64,000 bases of DNA from assembly GCA_037903355.1 (NCBI GenBank), contig JBAJFE010000026.1, forward strand, positions 6,758,001 through 6,822,000. Direction: 5' to 3'. This document shows positions 35,331 through 48,080 of this stretch, piece by piece; the stretch's first letter is position 1, and each line of letters begins with the position of its first letter. A program made the position numbers and the translations under genes. The notes beneath the pieces are model-generated. The model ran no database searches, was not told the origin of the DNA, and saw only the letters and a list, made by a program, of their open reading frames with translations. This DNA comes from Trichuris trichiura (lineage: Eukaryota > Nematoda > Enoplea > Trichinellida > Trichuridae).

Positions 35331-37322
35331 ACTCGTGAACCAGAAGACCAACTATGAAGCAACCTAAGCCTGTTAAAAGACACCCCGTCTTTCGAAGCTG
35401 GAAACTGCTCTATTTTTGTTCGCTGCCTTGCCTTAATAGCTGACCAGGTTTTATCTGCTTAAGATACGCTTTTATAATTTCAATCAATGATCCGTTGAGA
35501 CCGTACTGAAAACTTTCTCACCATTTTTGTTTGGGATAAAATCGTGGGTAGACCGAAACATCGGTATGTCAACATTTGGAAAGGCTGAAATCCAGACTTC
35601 GCCAGTCGTTCCACCTGTCTCTGGATTTCATATCATTCAGGCTTTTGACTATTCAGACTTCCAAGATCTCGGATCAATAGTTTAGCACTGTGTAGTGAGT
35701 TCAAAGAGACGGTGTTTATGTGATAGAAGCAGCACCAAAACGGCGGTGGTCACTCGCCCGCCTTCATTCAGCTCTTTGTCTGCTAATGGTCCGTCTCCCA
35801 CTTGTTGTCGCGTTCAGTCGTTAATGGTAGTTAGTCAGTCTGTTGTTTCAGTGCAAGCTGTAGCTCACAACGTCTTGTGGAGAAAAGCCATATTTTTTTA
35901 AAACGTTTTCTGCAGCCTGCTGTTGTGTTTATAAGTTTGCGAATCATCACTCCTTCTCAGAAGGTTACTTCATCCTGCACGCTTACTTTTCTTGTATGTC
36001 GATTTCTTGCTGCTAAAGCATGCTACTTTTTTCTGCCGTAACTTCTTGGAAGAGAATAGCCGAAGAGCAGTTTCTAAATCGTGAATAACAGAAGAATATT
36101 TAAATGTATTTCAAAGTAGCAGGCTGATAGACGAATAAAACAAAAAGTTGAGGAGAAACATGAAACTTACTGCGTTTCTGTCCAATAAAGAGCAGGTAAA
36201 GATGGCTCCAAAGGCGAAAAGAGTGTGACGTGCGGTGGCATCTCTGTTCGAAAAGCTTTCGCGACTCTGCAACAAAGTGTTTAGAAGTGCTTAGAATTCA
36301 AGAAATGCAAGTAACCAAAAAACCTCTGGATGCCATGAGAGAACTGAAAATAGAGGCGCATATGCAGTTATTAACAGAAATTACATTGTTGCAACGCATG
36401 AAATCACGGAAGCGCCTAGAAAAGACAAACGTTTTATCAGTCGCAATGGGAAAAACTTAAAAATGCAGAAAGTCAATGGCATCTGAACTGCCTGCGTTTT
36501 TCATGATAAGCACCGTCATCGTCTAGCTTTGCTTGCTGCTTAGCCAGAAAAGGAAAGAATCCGACAACGCATTAGAGCTATTGACAAAAAGTGTATTCTG
36601 TAGAACAACCTGAAAACAAGAAAACTGTTTTAGCCCTATAAAAGTGCCCAAATCGGCTACGTACCAGCGGAATGCCGCTCTTCTGTATATGGTAGACAAT
36701 AGAAGACATTTTGTAACTTAGCTTGCTGAAAATGGATTAAACAGTTACCATAATTCTGTTCCACAACTTACAAAATTATCTATACGTTTTGCGAAAGAAG
36801 TGATACTGCGTCAAATGAGCGTGACGTCATTTTGTAGGGCTATCTACGTCACTTCAGAGGTAAACTAGCTTTCTGGTCTCTCAGTTCAACCGGGAGTAAA
36901 TTTTTCCCGCACGCAGCGTAATGATCAGATGCTACATCTTCTGGTTATCACTTTTATTAAAACAGTGTATGGCTTTTGCTTAAATGTGCTGGAATAAGCC
37001 ATGAAAAGCAGAAATTTAAACTTCTTTATGCCATAAAAGAATGTTATAAAAGGTTCAATGCAACGCACAAAAACGTTTTTAAATAAGGCTTTTGTAAGTA
37101 GTGTCTACGTCAGCTTTTGATAGCAAGAAGTTAACAATAGTTACAATAGGTCACAAAGTAGAAAAGGTTTTGTTGTTAAATAAACATTCAGTCTAATAGT
37201 AGTATTCAAGATATCAGCTTCAACTGGAGTGGAACAGGTGGTTAGCAGTCAGGATCATTGAAGCAATCTCTGAAAAAAAAAGCTTTCTTACAATATTACG
37301 TTGAGAGTAGGTGTCAATAGAA

Positions 37323-37974
37323 TTACTCCATTAAGTCAGCATACTCTTCTTGCTCCTGAATTGATTCATACTCATCCATTTTTGGACTTGCAGACAATTC
37401 GCAACTTTCACCATGTTTTGTATTCTCGCTGTCTGTAGTTTCTGCATTTATCTTGATCGGTACCAAGCACGCACCGCCTTCCATTAATCTCACCTTCAGG
37501 TTTAACCACGATTTGATAATTAGAAGCACAACTAGTAGTAAGGTAACATACTTTGTTTATGTGGTTTTCTTCAACGAACCATTTCGGAAAATGAGCTTCG
37601 CTAAAATATTTTAACATTTTATTTCATGCTTCCTGGCAACCATCAATTACCTCGTCAGTTCATCAGGTTCACTTAAATCAATTAAAATACCAACAGGTGG
37701 CCCAGTGTCGTTTTCAGTTTTGTTAAGTACTTCAAGCATTTGCGTATGTGCTTTCTGCAAAGAGTGCAATGGTTCAAAGGTTTAAATGATTCAGCAGGAA
37801 AGGCTACTTCGACATTTGACTTATGAGCAGCACTTTCCATATGATTTATCTTGTCTTGCGGATTTGAAAAGCGCAAATTACAAAGACGACAAGTTACACG
37901 CCTTCTAGAGCGGCATGGATTGTTTCGGCTGCGTTTTGCTTTTTCCACAACAGTTTTTTTAAGTACAGCACTGC
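37323..37974 (-). CDS. U1-type zinc-finger protein, C-terminal part of a spliced gene
   Basis: Four exons with perfect phase agreement: 37974-37808, 37754-37651, 37600-37552 and 37493-37323 (TAA). Introns are 53, 50 and 58 bp. Unspliced, the region looks like three broken ORFs. The 162 visible residues begin with a basic stretch (KRSRNNPCRSRRR), then a C-x2-C-x12-H-x5-H finger (CRLCNLRFSNPQDKINHMES, then AAH). An acidic middle follows (GILIDLSEPDELT), then AHFPKWFVEENHINK and a Glu-rich end (YESIQEQEEYADLME). The order basic stretch, finger, acidic tail and the CR..R-finger junction resemble the A-arm gene, suggesting paralogy. The 5' exons were not found; a hAT element lies about 480 bp upstream. 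Binding partner unknown. Confidence 0.7.
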
Positions 37975-38450
37975 CTAAAATTTGAAAGTAGAATGAGTTG
38001 ACAAAAAAGCTGGCAATTCTTTTCTTTTCACAAGATTGTTTTACAGAGAAAGCAATGACACTAGCAGCAGCCCTTTAATTTCTACATGACACATTGGGCT
38101 AACAATTATTTTGAAATGCATTTAAAAGTAATACTTTCCAAAGTCTCTCAACTTTGACCATTATGGAGTTAACCAGTTGTCAGTAAACGCGTTTTTAAAA
38201 GATCAACGAAGACTCATTCTGTATCCACGTTAATGCTATTTCAAAGTCGTGCCATGTGCCTCACCATCATACTATAACTTTTCTGTTCATCCTGTTACGC
38301 CATTTTGTAAGCTTAAACCTAAACGTAGGGCGTGCATTTTACTTAGAGTTAAGTACATGCAGGATAGGATGATGGCTAGCATGCTCGCAGTAAACACAGA
38401 AAAACAAGATGAGAACGTGTATGGCAAGAATGGATTCCTATCTCTTAGAG

Positions 38451-39361
38451 CAGTGTTTCCCAACTTTTTTGGAGCCAGGGCCCCACGTCATTCTCCCTAA
38501 CGTAATTCTCCTGCTTCTGTTATCCTCAGGTGCGCCTACTGTGGTTACATTGTTGTGAATTTGTACAAGTAGTTCAAAACCTGATACAGGCTGCAGAATG
38601 TGGAATTGACTTCGCTGCGTACCATGTATGCCAAAGAAAAAACAGTTAAGCCAGGCCGTCATTAAAAACCTTATTAACCTGCGGATCTTTTCAGCCGCAA
38701 GTAGGAGCCTATGGTTTGCGCTGTGAAAGTTCAGCGTGAGATCAATGGCTGGAAAACCTGCCGATGCGAAGTCAACGCTGAATTTCTTTTTTCTACACGA
38801 GAGTGAAATGGTTAGTAAGGAAGCCGGCTGCCATATACGGCGAAAGCTCTTTAACGATATTCGAAACCGTTAGCGCCTTAGTTCTTTAGTTGGCACTGAA
38901 GGCGTTCTTTTCGTATTGCTGGACTGAAGCCGGCTAATTGCAGATCAGGGAACCTTCAGAGTACAAGCACCGCACTGGGTTTCCTCTTCCTTAATTTTTT
39001 GGGCTGTTAGCAATGGTAGCGCAATGTGTAAGTCAGGCTGCGATGCCGTTCTCGGGGCTGCGCAACACTGAATCTAAATTCAATATTTCCTCAAACTAAG
39101 ACGACAGTCGCTTGGTCTTACGTCGATGTGACGACTGGGTATCGTGCAGTGCTACTAATTTATCCACGCCCGGCACGATAGTCGTCAGAATAATTTCAGG
39201 TCGCCTCGCCTCATTATCCTGAACGGCAGATCACTCTCGTCCTGCGGCACCGACTACCAGGGATCCCGTGAGGCCCCCCCTAAGCTCCCAGAAACCCCCT
39301 AAACCCTCAATTCTTCCCAGGGCCCCCAAGGAGCCCCTTGGACCCCATTTGGAAATCACTG
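38451..39361. mobile_element. Non-autonomous hAT element
   Basis: Terminal repeats CAGTGTTTCCCAACTTTTTT and the complement of CAGTGATTTCCAAATGGGGT, with G/C-rich subterminal sequence at both ends, are flanked by an 8-bp duplication with one mismatch (TCTTAGAG at 38443-38450 and TCTTAGAC at 39362-39369). The 911-bp length and lack of transposase frames mark it as a deletion derivative or MITE. Confidence 0.88.
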
Positions 39362-39369
39362 TCTTAGAC

Positions 39370-40570
39370 AGTGTCAGCCAAACTGAAGAGACTTTGCTGT
39401 TTACCCAAAAGGCAAATAATGGCAGAATACCATAGAAATTACAATATCATTAGCTCAAGGCCGCCTGATGTAAAATTTGCCTTGGCCTGGGCTGAAGTAG
39501 CTTAAATCATCATTATTAATCATGACACTATAAATGGGAACAAACCAGTGTTGAAAGAGCTACTTTTTAATAATGATCTTACTCTGGTAAAGATTCAGGT
39601 CCGCTTAATCAAACAGGTCATGCGCACCTATTAAGAAGAGTGACACATTTTCATGTTCCTGCATTAATTATGAAACCGTCTAGCTTGGGGCCCATTACGG
39701 TACGGCTGCTCACTAGGCAAGCTTTTCTGTGGTCTCTAATAAATTCTTTATTACTATGCTGGGGTGTGTCAGATGTCAGCTATTTTTCCCTCACCAGACA
39801 AAGAAATATTGAAATCCAACGTACTACATGAATCAACATCTTCCTTCTTTCCACTGCGCTGCGATGTGACATGTAGTGACAGTTTTGACGGTTTCGAAAA
39901 TAGACTCTTTTCTTGATGCATTACTACAGATTGATATTATTATGCAAATGAATTCAAGCAAAACTTACCATGTGCACCATCATTAACGTTACCTTGTGGT
40001 CCCGTTGGCTGCTGCGTTCCGAAACGCAGCAGTGGTTCTGATGACTCTTAAAGTAAGTCACGTCCGTGAATAATTTTTTTTTTTGAATACTGTGCAATAG
40101 CTTTATTATGGTTGCAATCAGAGGCTGACACTTAAGCTAGAAATGGTGACAAATATGCAGATCTATCATATTGGACATATGACACAATAAAGCGGAATGG
40201 ATTGAGCAAGACTTAGATCTCACTCTACTAATAGAAGCAGCGTAACTAATATGCGTGATCATACGTTTTGAAACACCTGAATCTGTCTCTGGTAAATTCA
40301 TCAAACATCTTGCCTTATATCCTAATGAAATACAATAAACTTCGTAAGCACCGGAGAGACGCAGTAAAGGTCATTAAACGTTTTAATCTGCTGCTTATAA
40401 AAAATGAGCTGTTATTTTTTGAAATGTCGTATCTTCACACAGTTGCCACTGTGAGAATAATGTGTTAACAAAGCTCGCTATGTTATCAGACAGCTTTACC
40501 AGCTTAGGTTAACCTTAAACACGTGTGCCTTGTAACAGGCTTCTGTTTCATGATTTTGATAGATCATCTA
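39370..40570. other. No gene recognised
   Basis: AT-rich unique sequence with short ORFs only. Confidence 0.5.
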
Positions 40571-40915
40571 GGCTTTTCCCCGTTTTTTTCAGTATGCTGA
40601 TATCTGTAATTAAATGAGACAATTGCTCTATTAACGAATGGATGAGCAATTATCTGGAAGAAGCTCAGAAACAATACACTCATCTTTTATTCAGTGCTTT
40701 CGGAACGCTCTAGTTCCGTCATCAGTGAGATAGAGGAAACCGCCAGTTTTTTCAATTCACTAATGACGGAACTAGAGCGTTCCGAAAGCACTGAATAAAG
40801 GATGAGTGTATTATTTATAAATTTTCCCTAATAATCGCTCATCCGTTCGGGAATAGAGCAATTGTTTCGTCTAATTACAGATACAATCACACAGAAAAAC
40901 AGGAAAAAATTGTAG
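40571..40915. mobile_element. Foldback-type element, copy 2
   Basis: Inverted arms of about 160 bp (40571-40735 and 40758-40915) share CAGTGCTTTCGGAACGCTCT and GTTCCGTCATCAGTGA with copy 1. The spacer is only about 22 bp. The right end is followed by TGTAGAAGACC, as in copy 1. Confidence 0.75.
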
Positions 40916-43900
40916 AAGACCTACCAAACAGTCTAGCTTAGGCATGATAAAAATGAAAACAATTTTTTAAATTCACCCCACATGTTAATATTTCTCACCA
41001 AATAATCTTTTTCATAATGTGAACATAATTAGTATGAAGTAAAGAATGGGACAACAGAAATTGTACTGAAAATTCCATGACAAATAAAAAATAAAATATT
41101 TTCGCAGACTGTTGGCGGGATCAAATGATAGGAAACTGATCAGTAGAACGTCAGGATAGGACTGGATTGTCAGCACTGTAAATTTTTGACGTTCAACGAT
41201 TTGGACTGTTTGGGACGTTCAAGCAAATCGGGATTATACTGCGCAGTTCATTGAATGTTCAATGAACAGTGATTGTTCCAGTGATTAATCTGTGCACGAA
41301 CATGAACGAAAATACAGCTTGCTCAATTTAGCAACCTAATCTAAAGTTCGTTAATATTTAGTTAAATGTCAGCATAGATAATCAATATGATGACGAGCTG
41401 TATGTTAATTCGATTAGCAAACTGTTACACTAAAGCTGACAACGGTTAGCCGTTGTTCAACTTACGTTTTTCCCTTGAGGCAGCCATTGCCTGCGATTGC
41501 TGCAACTTGTCAGATAAGAACATTGAACATCTGCGAGAGAAAGCACTCGCACGCCTTGAATTCAACTGAAAACTGCAAAGTGATTCGTCAATTTCAGTCT
41601 ACAAAAAACAATGCGTAAGCCTTTTAATTCTTTTGCAAAGCTGTTTTTAAAATAAAAAACCCAAAATAACTCAAAGGATCATCTATAAGTTACAAAAAAT
41701 GCAAAACATTTTAGTTTTAAGAAGACCCGCCTATGGTTTCGATGTTTCCAAACACACTAAATAGGAATGCTAGGACAATCACAACAGAAATTACAGGAAT
41801 TTGACTCGCAGGTACCAGTTTTAATAACCACCAGGGACCAACTCAAAAAAACATTAGTCAGGTCAAAAAATAAATATTGGTGAAATTGAAACCGTGCATT
41901 CTTGAGTTATACTTTTAAGTGGCTTATGGATAAAGTTGACAAAAATAAAATAAAGTGCAATCTCAGTTGCATAACCAAAAATTCTCACAGTGAATTATTG
42001 CAGTTATAGCACCGTCAAAAATCTTCCGTCAACAAACACTCCTTAGTTATCAAACATACAAAATTAATAATGGAAGCATACTGTTATCGCCCTACAGTGT
42101 CAATTTATCCAATGTTTTACATTGCATGAAAGAATTTTAGCTTGGCTATAGACTTCCGCTATAACCATTTTTTAATGGCAGAATAAAATTACTTGCTTAC
42201 TGCCAACGTATTTTTGTTCAACAATTTCTGGCAACGCTTCCCGTTTTAAAATGCTATTTTTTGTGTAGGTAAAACTGTCAGAACCCTTTTTGAGATGGAA
42301 ACTTGGAAAAACGCGCGTTGTGAAAGCGAAATGATTCATCTCTTCACAAGAACTGGTCTTTATAGTTTTTTTCTTTATTGACACTGTAGCTTGACTAAAA
42401 AAGCTCTAAATAAAAGGCATGACACCGTGAAGCCATGCGCATTTTATCAAAGAATGTATACTACAAGATCTGTTCATTTGCAAAACCTTTTTCTCTTGGA
42501 TAGGTTATCTTGTCAGCGTCAACAGCATTGAAATACCTTGTTTCATTAAATTTCGAGAGAAATGAGTTTAAGAAGAGAAATGAAACAGGCGGGAACATTT
42601 TAAACATTTACTGCCATTGCCATCCCGTCTTCAGCAGCATAAAATGTATCAAATTATTTTTTCAATATTTCCTTAACGCATGGGTGAATGCCCACTGCTT
42701 CACTAATTTCAATTACTTATTCAAACAAAATATTTCTGAAGGATCCTTTCACAACGTACCACATTAATGAAAGTTACTAGAAAACAGTGCTCCGTAAAGC
42801 TTTAAAAAATATTTGACTGTTTTATGAACATTTCAAAAAAATGATCCCTTGTTGTAGTGGTACTGTGTATAAACCTGTGAATCAGCTTCCAGTAAGGCTA
42901 TCAAGTTATCATCTTTTTTTGCAGGGAGTAATACTCCTTGCAAAACTGCACGCACTAAAGTTGCGATGACGTTTAGGAGTAACTGACAATAACAATGTCT
43001 TATAATATGCTGCAAATAATATTTGGCTGAAACGCGGATGAAAGACAAGGAAAACTGAAGCCATTCACAGTTCTGAAAATCAGTGGGGTAGAAGACAGCG
43101 GATGAGTAGGAGAAACAGTAAGTGAGCTATTACTAAGCAGCTGAACTTGAATCCTTTTTCAGCATTCTACTGGTAGTACTCAACGGTGAGATAGGAACAA
43201 CTGGTCAGTGAAAATCCTTTTTCAAAGAACCGACGCCAAATCTGTGATGCGTTTTACAGGTAACAGTTTATAAGAGCAATATATGAAGCGTTAAAAATAT
43301 TATTCAGCTTCTATGTTGGTGAAACAGCATGCATAACATGCATATCACATACCTGTGAGAATCAGCGATTTACGGGTCAACATCCGTCAAGAAAAAGTTT
43401 GTCTAACTGTGAGCAACTCAACTGGTGATTCAAAAATGAACTTGAACATTTCTGCATACAGACAAACCAAGCGAACAGCAGAACACTCAGTCATAATGTG
43501 CACACTGCTTCACAGGAGAATCAATGACCAGCGCACCCAATCAAGTACTATTGAAAAGTTTATCACTGTCTACAATTTTAAAAAGTTATGCACGAATTAT
43601 TCAGACTGCATTTGCCAGTCTGAGTCTCACTGGAAAGTTCCGTAGTGAGGTTACGGCACAGTAGGAAGTCTAATATGCAGCCTGTACAGCATTAATTACA
43701 TCAAACAGCTATGAGATGTTGAGTTGCAAACGCTAACCAGATTCTGGCCACTTAATGGGGAAAAAATTTCTGTTCGATGATTTCTTTTTTTATGAATCCT
43801 CTTCAGTGACCAAGTAATTTCATATAGAAAAACGTGTGATTAATTACTGATCATGCAGTACCTTTCCTTACAGAAACCAGCGCGGTTCATCTTCTGCCGA

Positions 43901-44760
43901 AACTAAATAGTCCGTGCTTAGCTATGGACATTAGAAAAGCGTTAAAGTTATCATTATACCTATGAATAATTTAGACAATATATTACTTCTTACGGAAGAC
44001 CTCAACTTCAACAGTAGTTTGCAGGAAAAAAGCCGTAACAGTGCAGAGCAGAGTTACTTCTGCAAAACTGCTACCCTTTTAAACCAAATAAGCATGAATA
44101 TCAGAGAGTTAATTTCAACTGTATTAATGTAAAAATATTAAATAATACTCAGACGTAATGCTGTCAGAGGCTTTGTAAGACGGGCATTATTTTTGAAAAA
44201 AGCTGAACGCAGCCTTAACCTTTTATTGATTCTGATACATGAGAGTAGTACATAATGGCAACGTTAAACACTAACTGGAAAAAAAATAAATGACCGTTTT
44301 TAAACGAAAAGAACTTTTCTGATGTGCAGTTTTAAGATCAGATTCAATTAGTAAGTTCACAGATGGCTATTCAGACAGAATGAATAGTTCAGCTCCTAAA
44401 GTGAAAGTGAGGATTACATTTTCCCTAGTTTGATTGCTGTACAGTTTTCCCGCTGCACATTTGTTTGTTTTAAATTAGACGCAACAAAAAGACTCAACGT
44501 GAATTACTACGGTAAAGGAACCAGACAAGAAGAGACTTTCATTGTTCAAAACACTTTGCGCGTTGGGAATTTTGGTTAGTCACTTAGATATAGGTGAACA
44601 GGTTTGTAGTTTTCATATTCCTAAATGATGATGATAAAATAAAGCCTCTCATCGAATGATGAGATCATTGTTTTAATGATATATTATTCAACTTTCAATT
44701 CTAGTTTAGCAATGTGCCCTGCCACAATATATGCAAGACAAACGTTTTGACGCTCTTATC
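40916..44760. other. AT-rich region, no gene recognised
   Basis: Short ORFs on both strands with no recognised domains, no terminal repeats and no splice chain that could be defended. Confidence 0.5.
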
Positions 44761-44761
44761 G

Positions 44762-44971
44762 TTAAGACAGCATCTGACAACGAACAGTCATGCAAAGGGA
44801 GATGTGCATTGACAAAGGCACGCTTAAGAAAGCTACAACTGTTCCCACTGCTACAGTAATCAATGGATTACCTGTCGCAACTTTCCAAAACAATAAGCAA
44901 AAAGAGAGCACAGCAGTAGACGAAAAACCAGCAACAGAAGAGACTCTTAAGGGCAAATGAACGAAAGACAT
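44762..44971 (-). CDS. Small hydrophobic protein at the inner edge of A'
   Basis: An ATG frame of 69 codons starts MSFVHLPLRVSSVAGFSS and has about two hydrophobic segments (TAVLSFCLLFW and ITVAVGTVVAFLSVPL). The copy in arm A is cut after about 33 codons by the junction at 10977. Exactly at the homology limit this copy reads ACAG followed by GTAATCC, a possible splice donor, so the true gene may splice here. No family recognised. Confidence 0.35.
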   Translation of the reverse strand: MSFVHLPLRVSSVAGFSSTAVLSFCLLFWKVATGNPLITVAVGTVVAFLSVPLSMHISLCMTVRCQMLS

Positions 44972-45198
44972 TTGAAAATTTTACACCTTTAATGTGGAAG
45001 TGCTGAACAGGCGTTCAACTGGCCATTTTTGACTTCCTGTCAGTATGCGTAATACATTGTGGTGAGTAGAACAACACTGCTACATTGTCTTATTAAATAG
45101 AGATGAAGAGAACGCTTATCACGGTGGTTTCATATTTCAGAAACAACGTTTGCAGCAGAACGCACTGATGATCTGCTAGTGACTTAATTAGAAACCAG

Positions 45199-45722
45199 AA
45201 AAAGCAATGTTAGCGAAAACATAGGTGTGACTCCTTCCAAACTGTTATCAGCTAATTTCTACGCTGAACAGATGATGATTCTGATGAGTTGTCCGAAAAG
45301 TGATTTTGTATGAGCGCTAGATTTGGTCACCTTTGACAGTGATGAAGAGAAGATGGAGGTCAGCTGTATGTTCTGTGCCACAAACTGTCCACATAGCTTA
45401 CATTGTGGTGGAAGTGAGGCATTAAGAGCTATTTTGCATTTTGGTTGAAAAGAGATTCATACCGTTGACATACTGCTTGTCAGCATGACTCAGCCACTGG
45501 TGCCAATGACAAAGAAATGAGTTTTTGCTGTAGCATGTTTCCATTGCCTTCTTTCGTTATGTTTGAAATAACTATAGCACCAGGTGAGTCACCATAGCAA
45601 AAGACTAAGCGCAATTTTGCACTTTTATCAGAACTTTCTATGCAAATAAACCAAATGCTGATACTGCTTCTAAACAGGATATAATGTGTTTCATTATTGA
45701 TGAGGAGAAGTACAGTGCATAG
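45199..45722 (+). pseudogene. Cys-rich acidic protein gene, frameshifted right copy
   Basis: Same exon chain as the left copy (10653-10129), with splice signals kept. The exon ending at 45583 reads ATAGCACCAG where the left has ATAAGCATCAG, one base fewer. The next exon (from 45632) is therefore entered out of phase and stops at once. The left copy is presumably the functional one. Confidence 0.5.
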
Positions 45723-45849
45723 TGAGTATCTTCTCCTGAAGAGCATAAGGCTTATTAGAAAAGCACATTTTTGCTCAGTTAATATTTTGAAAGCGTTATA
45801 TAGCACAAGATAATGCAAGTATTTGTATTATTCGTTCTCATCTTAGGTT

Positions 45850-46086
45850 TTAATTATACTGTGACACTAATTTGTCAGAGTACGTCAAATCAGTAGGTGT
45901 ACTGTAATGGCTAGCACAAGGCATGCATACGATTAGAATTGTGCGTCTTGATTTAGGATCACAGAAAATCCATGGAGATAGGTACAAAATGTATAACCCG
46001 TGTTGTACTTCTGCCTTCATAAAGAAAAAACCCTTAAAATTGTACTTCACAGGAAATTGAAACAGACATTTATGGCTCCTTTTCAC
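45850..46086 (-). CDS. Very conserved open segment, possible exon (right arm)
   Basis: Mirror of 9761-9997 with a single replacement (Ser to Leu). The TTGCAG acceptor is kept and the upstream flank is more diverged. Identity and strand uncertain. Confidence 0.25.
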   Translation of the reverse strand: MKRSHKCLFQFPVKYNFKGFFFMKAEVQHGLYILYLSPWIFCDPKSRRTILIVCMPCASHYSTPTDLTYSDKLVSQYN

Positions 46087-46526
46087 TGCAACAAAATATG
46101 CGGATAGGGTAGTTGCGTTATTGGAAAAATGAGGAAGTTTATGTAAAAAATATTCATTGCTTTGGGGATTGTTTAGAGCATTTTGTAGGGAAGTGAAAAT
46201 ATATCATAATGGAAGGACATGATAAGTGACATCTTCAAATTTCATTGTGAGTTACAGCATAAAAACCATTTATTCTGTGCGCCAAAAATGTTCAGTGAGC
46301 TTTGAGGACAAAAGAGCGGACTGTTTTTAGAGCAAGCGTGATCTAAGACAGGATTTGCTGTGCTACTAAAAACTGGCTGAATTCTTTTGATGCAAATAAT
46401 AAACTTTTATCTTTGCACAAATAACAGTGCAAGCAGATGAGTTTGAAATGGTTTAAGCTAGTGCCATTTTAGAGAATAAAGATAATAAGAAACAAAATAA
46501 TTTTGCAACTTTAGACTTAAACATCA

Positions 46527-46829
46527 ATGAGTATCTTCAGCATGCGAATTCATGCAAGTACAAAGTTGTTTTGCTACATAAATTCTCTCGTACCTTTTCT
46601 CAAAAATTGCTGCTCAAACATTGTAATGCAGAAATGGGAGCAATATTTGACGATCTACAAAAACAATGATCAGCTCTTAGATTTACTCACTACCACAGCG
46701 TGTCTAACGGTGCTAGCCGGCATTAATGTTTTTTCTATGTGTTCAGGCACACTGGAAATGGTAATGTATTCAGTGTCAAACTGGTTTACGATTTGCTCAG
46801 ACGCACTAATCTTTGCCCAGTGCAACTAA
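46527..46829 (+). CDS. Conserved 100-codon ORF, unidentified (right arm)
   Basis: Mirror of 9018-9320, same length with two replacements. The same caution about the alternative frame applies. Confidence 0.25.
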   Translation: MSIFSMRIHASTKLFCYINSLVPFLKNCCSNIVMQKWEQYLTIYKNNDQLLDLLTTTACLTVLAGINVFSMCSGTLEMVMYSVSNWFTICSDALIFAQCN

Positions 46830-47648
46830 CAGCGCTGCATTTGGTTAGAGTTGTCACGAAAAAATAAACTTTAGCTATGTTTGCGTTGTTTGCTGAAGCT
46901 GCAGCAACACATTATTGAAAAAGTTCTTTGTTTGAGCTGTCAGTGAGGACATCGAAACGTTAGCAGCCAATTTCAGCGCAATCTTTTAGCATGCCAGCAG
47001 CACCCACTTAGTTTCATGGAAACTTTGTGGGCATTAGATTCTTTACTGAATTATTGATTTTTCTACAATGTTATAAAACGGCTTATAGCAGGTACCTCAA
47101 AGTGAGGGTCCTCAAAAAGCCAAAAGCGTCTCATGTATTTGCACACAGTAGTGACTAATACAAGTCATGCAATTACATGCTGCTGCAAAACATGCTTATT
47201 CCTTAAACTAAGAAACACGATGTGCGTAAAAATAGTTTAGCCATCTTCCTGAATGCAAAGATACGAAATAACATGGCTTAACAAAAGAACTAGATTTTGA
47301 ACGGTAATATAAACTTGCATGCAGCAACAACAACAACACACGCTGTACAAATACCACAAAAGTTTTAAACGAACATTTATTTATGAATATGCAAACCTTT
47401 TTTACGTTTCCATTGTGCAAACCGCCTCCACAGTTCAGTGCATGATTCTATTCGTACTACGCGAATCCAATGTCTGACTTATGATTATCATCAATGGACA
47501 ACATTCCATTTGGTCAAGGTCTGTTTTACTTCGCCAGACATTTCTTCAGGGCCTCCCTTATATACGATAGGCTACCACAGGTACACTTTTATTGGTCTAT
47601 GGAAACAGGGTCAGCGAAACTTGATTGGTCCTGAGGAAACGTGCCAGC

Positions 47649-47835
47649 ATGAGAGTTAATGTGCCTCGGAAAAAAATCCTTAAAAATATATCCAAAGAAA
47701 CACAAATCAGACTGCTTCAAATTAAAGAAAGGTTCTTCATTGAAGACAGCTAAAAGCCAGACGTCTGTCTACATTAATACGAAGCGTCTCATGCGTCAAA
47801 ACGTGCTACGCGCGTTTCTTGCTACACTAAAGTAA
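47649..47835 (+). pseudogene. Basic-protein exon, frameshifted right copy
   Basis: Mirror of 8198-8017. One extra A after the codons for MRVNVPRKK moves the frame to KILKNISKETQ and a stop about 34 codons from the start. Confidence 0.3.
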
Positions 47836-48080
47836 AAACTTTTTTTTAAAATTTTTTAGTTTCACGTTATTAATCTTAATACGTTAAATAATTGGTTTAG
47901 TATGCGTAAAAAATGTTCAGTGTGAGTAGAAATACGGTATATCAAACCTGCAAATCATTCTTCTGTAACAGTTGACGCGCAGTGTCCTCTGTTGCTTGTT
48001 GTTTAGATGGTTATGTCTCTGAGACATTTAGGCGGAAGTCAGCGATACATGAATGGTGGCCATAGGTAACTGATGACGCA

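Larger units (their letters stand above)
33850..37320. other. Region with no gene assembled
   Basis: Contains a short GA microsatellite and a decayed half foldback element. A minus-strand frame near 34410-34450 reads EYCSVCGKIYATLRR, resembling the start of a C2H2 finger without its His pair. A plus-strand frame near 36300-36480 contains KDKRFISRNGKNLK. None could be extended into a gene. Confidence 0.4.

Noticed and set aside
36199..36480. Plus-strand frame starting MAPKAKR and ending with KDKRFISRNGKNLK, reminiscent of a channel N-terminus
   Set aside because: Needs several unsupported splices and ends at once; similarity too short to claim.
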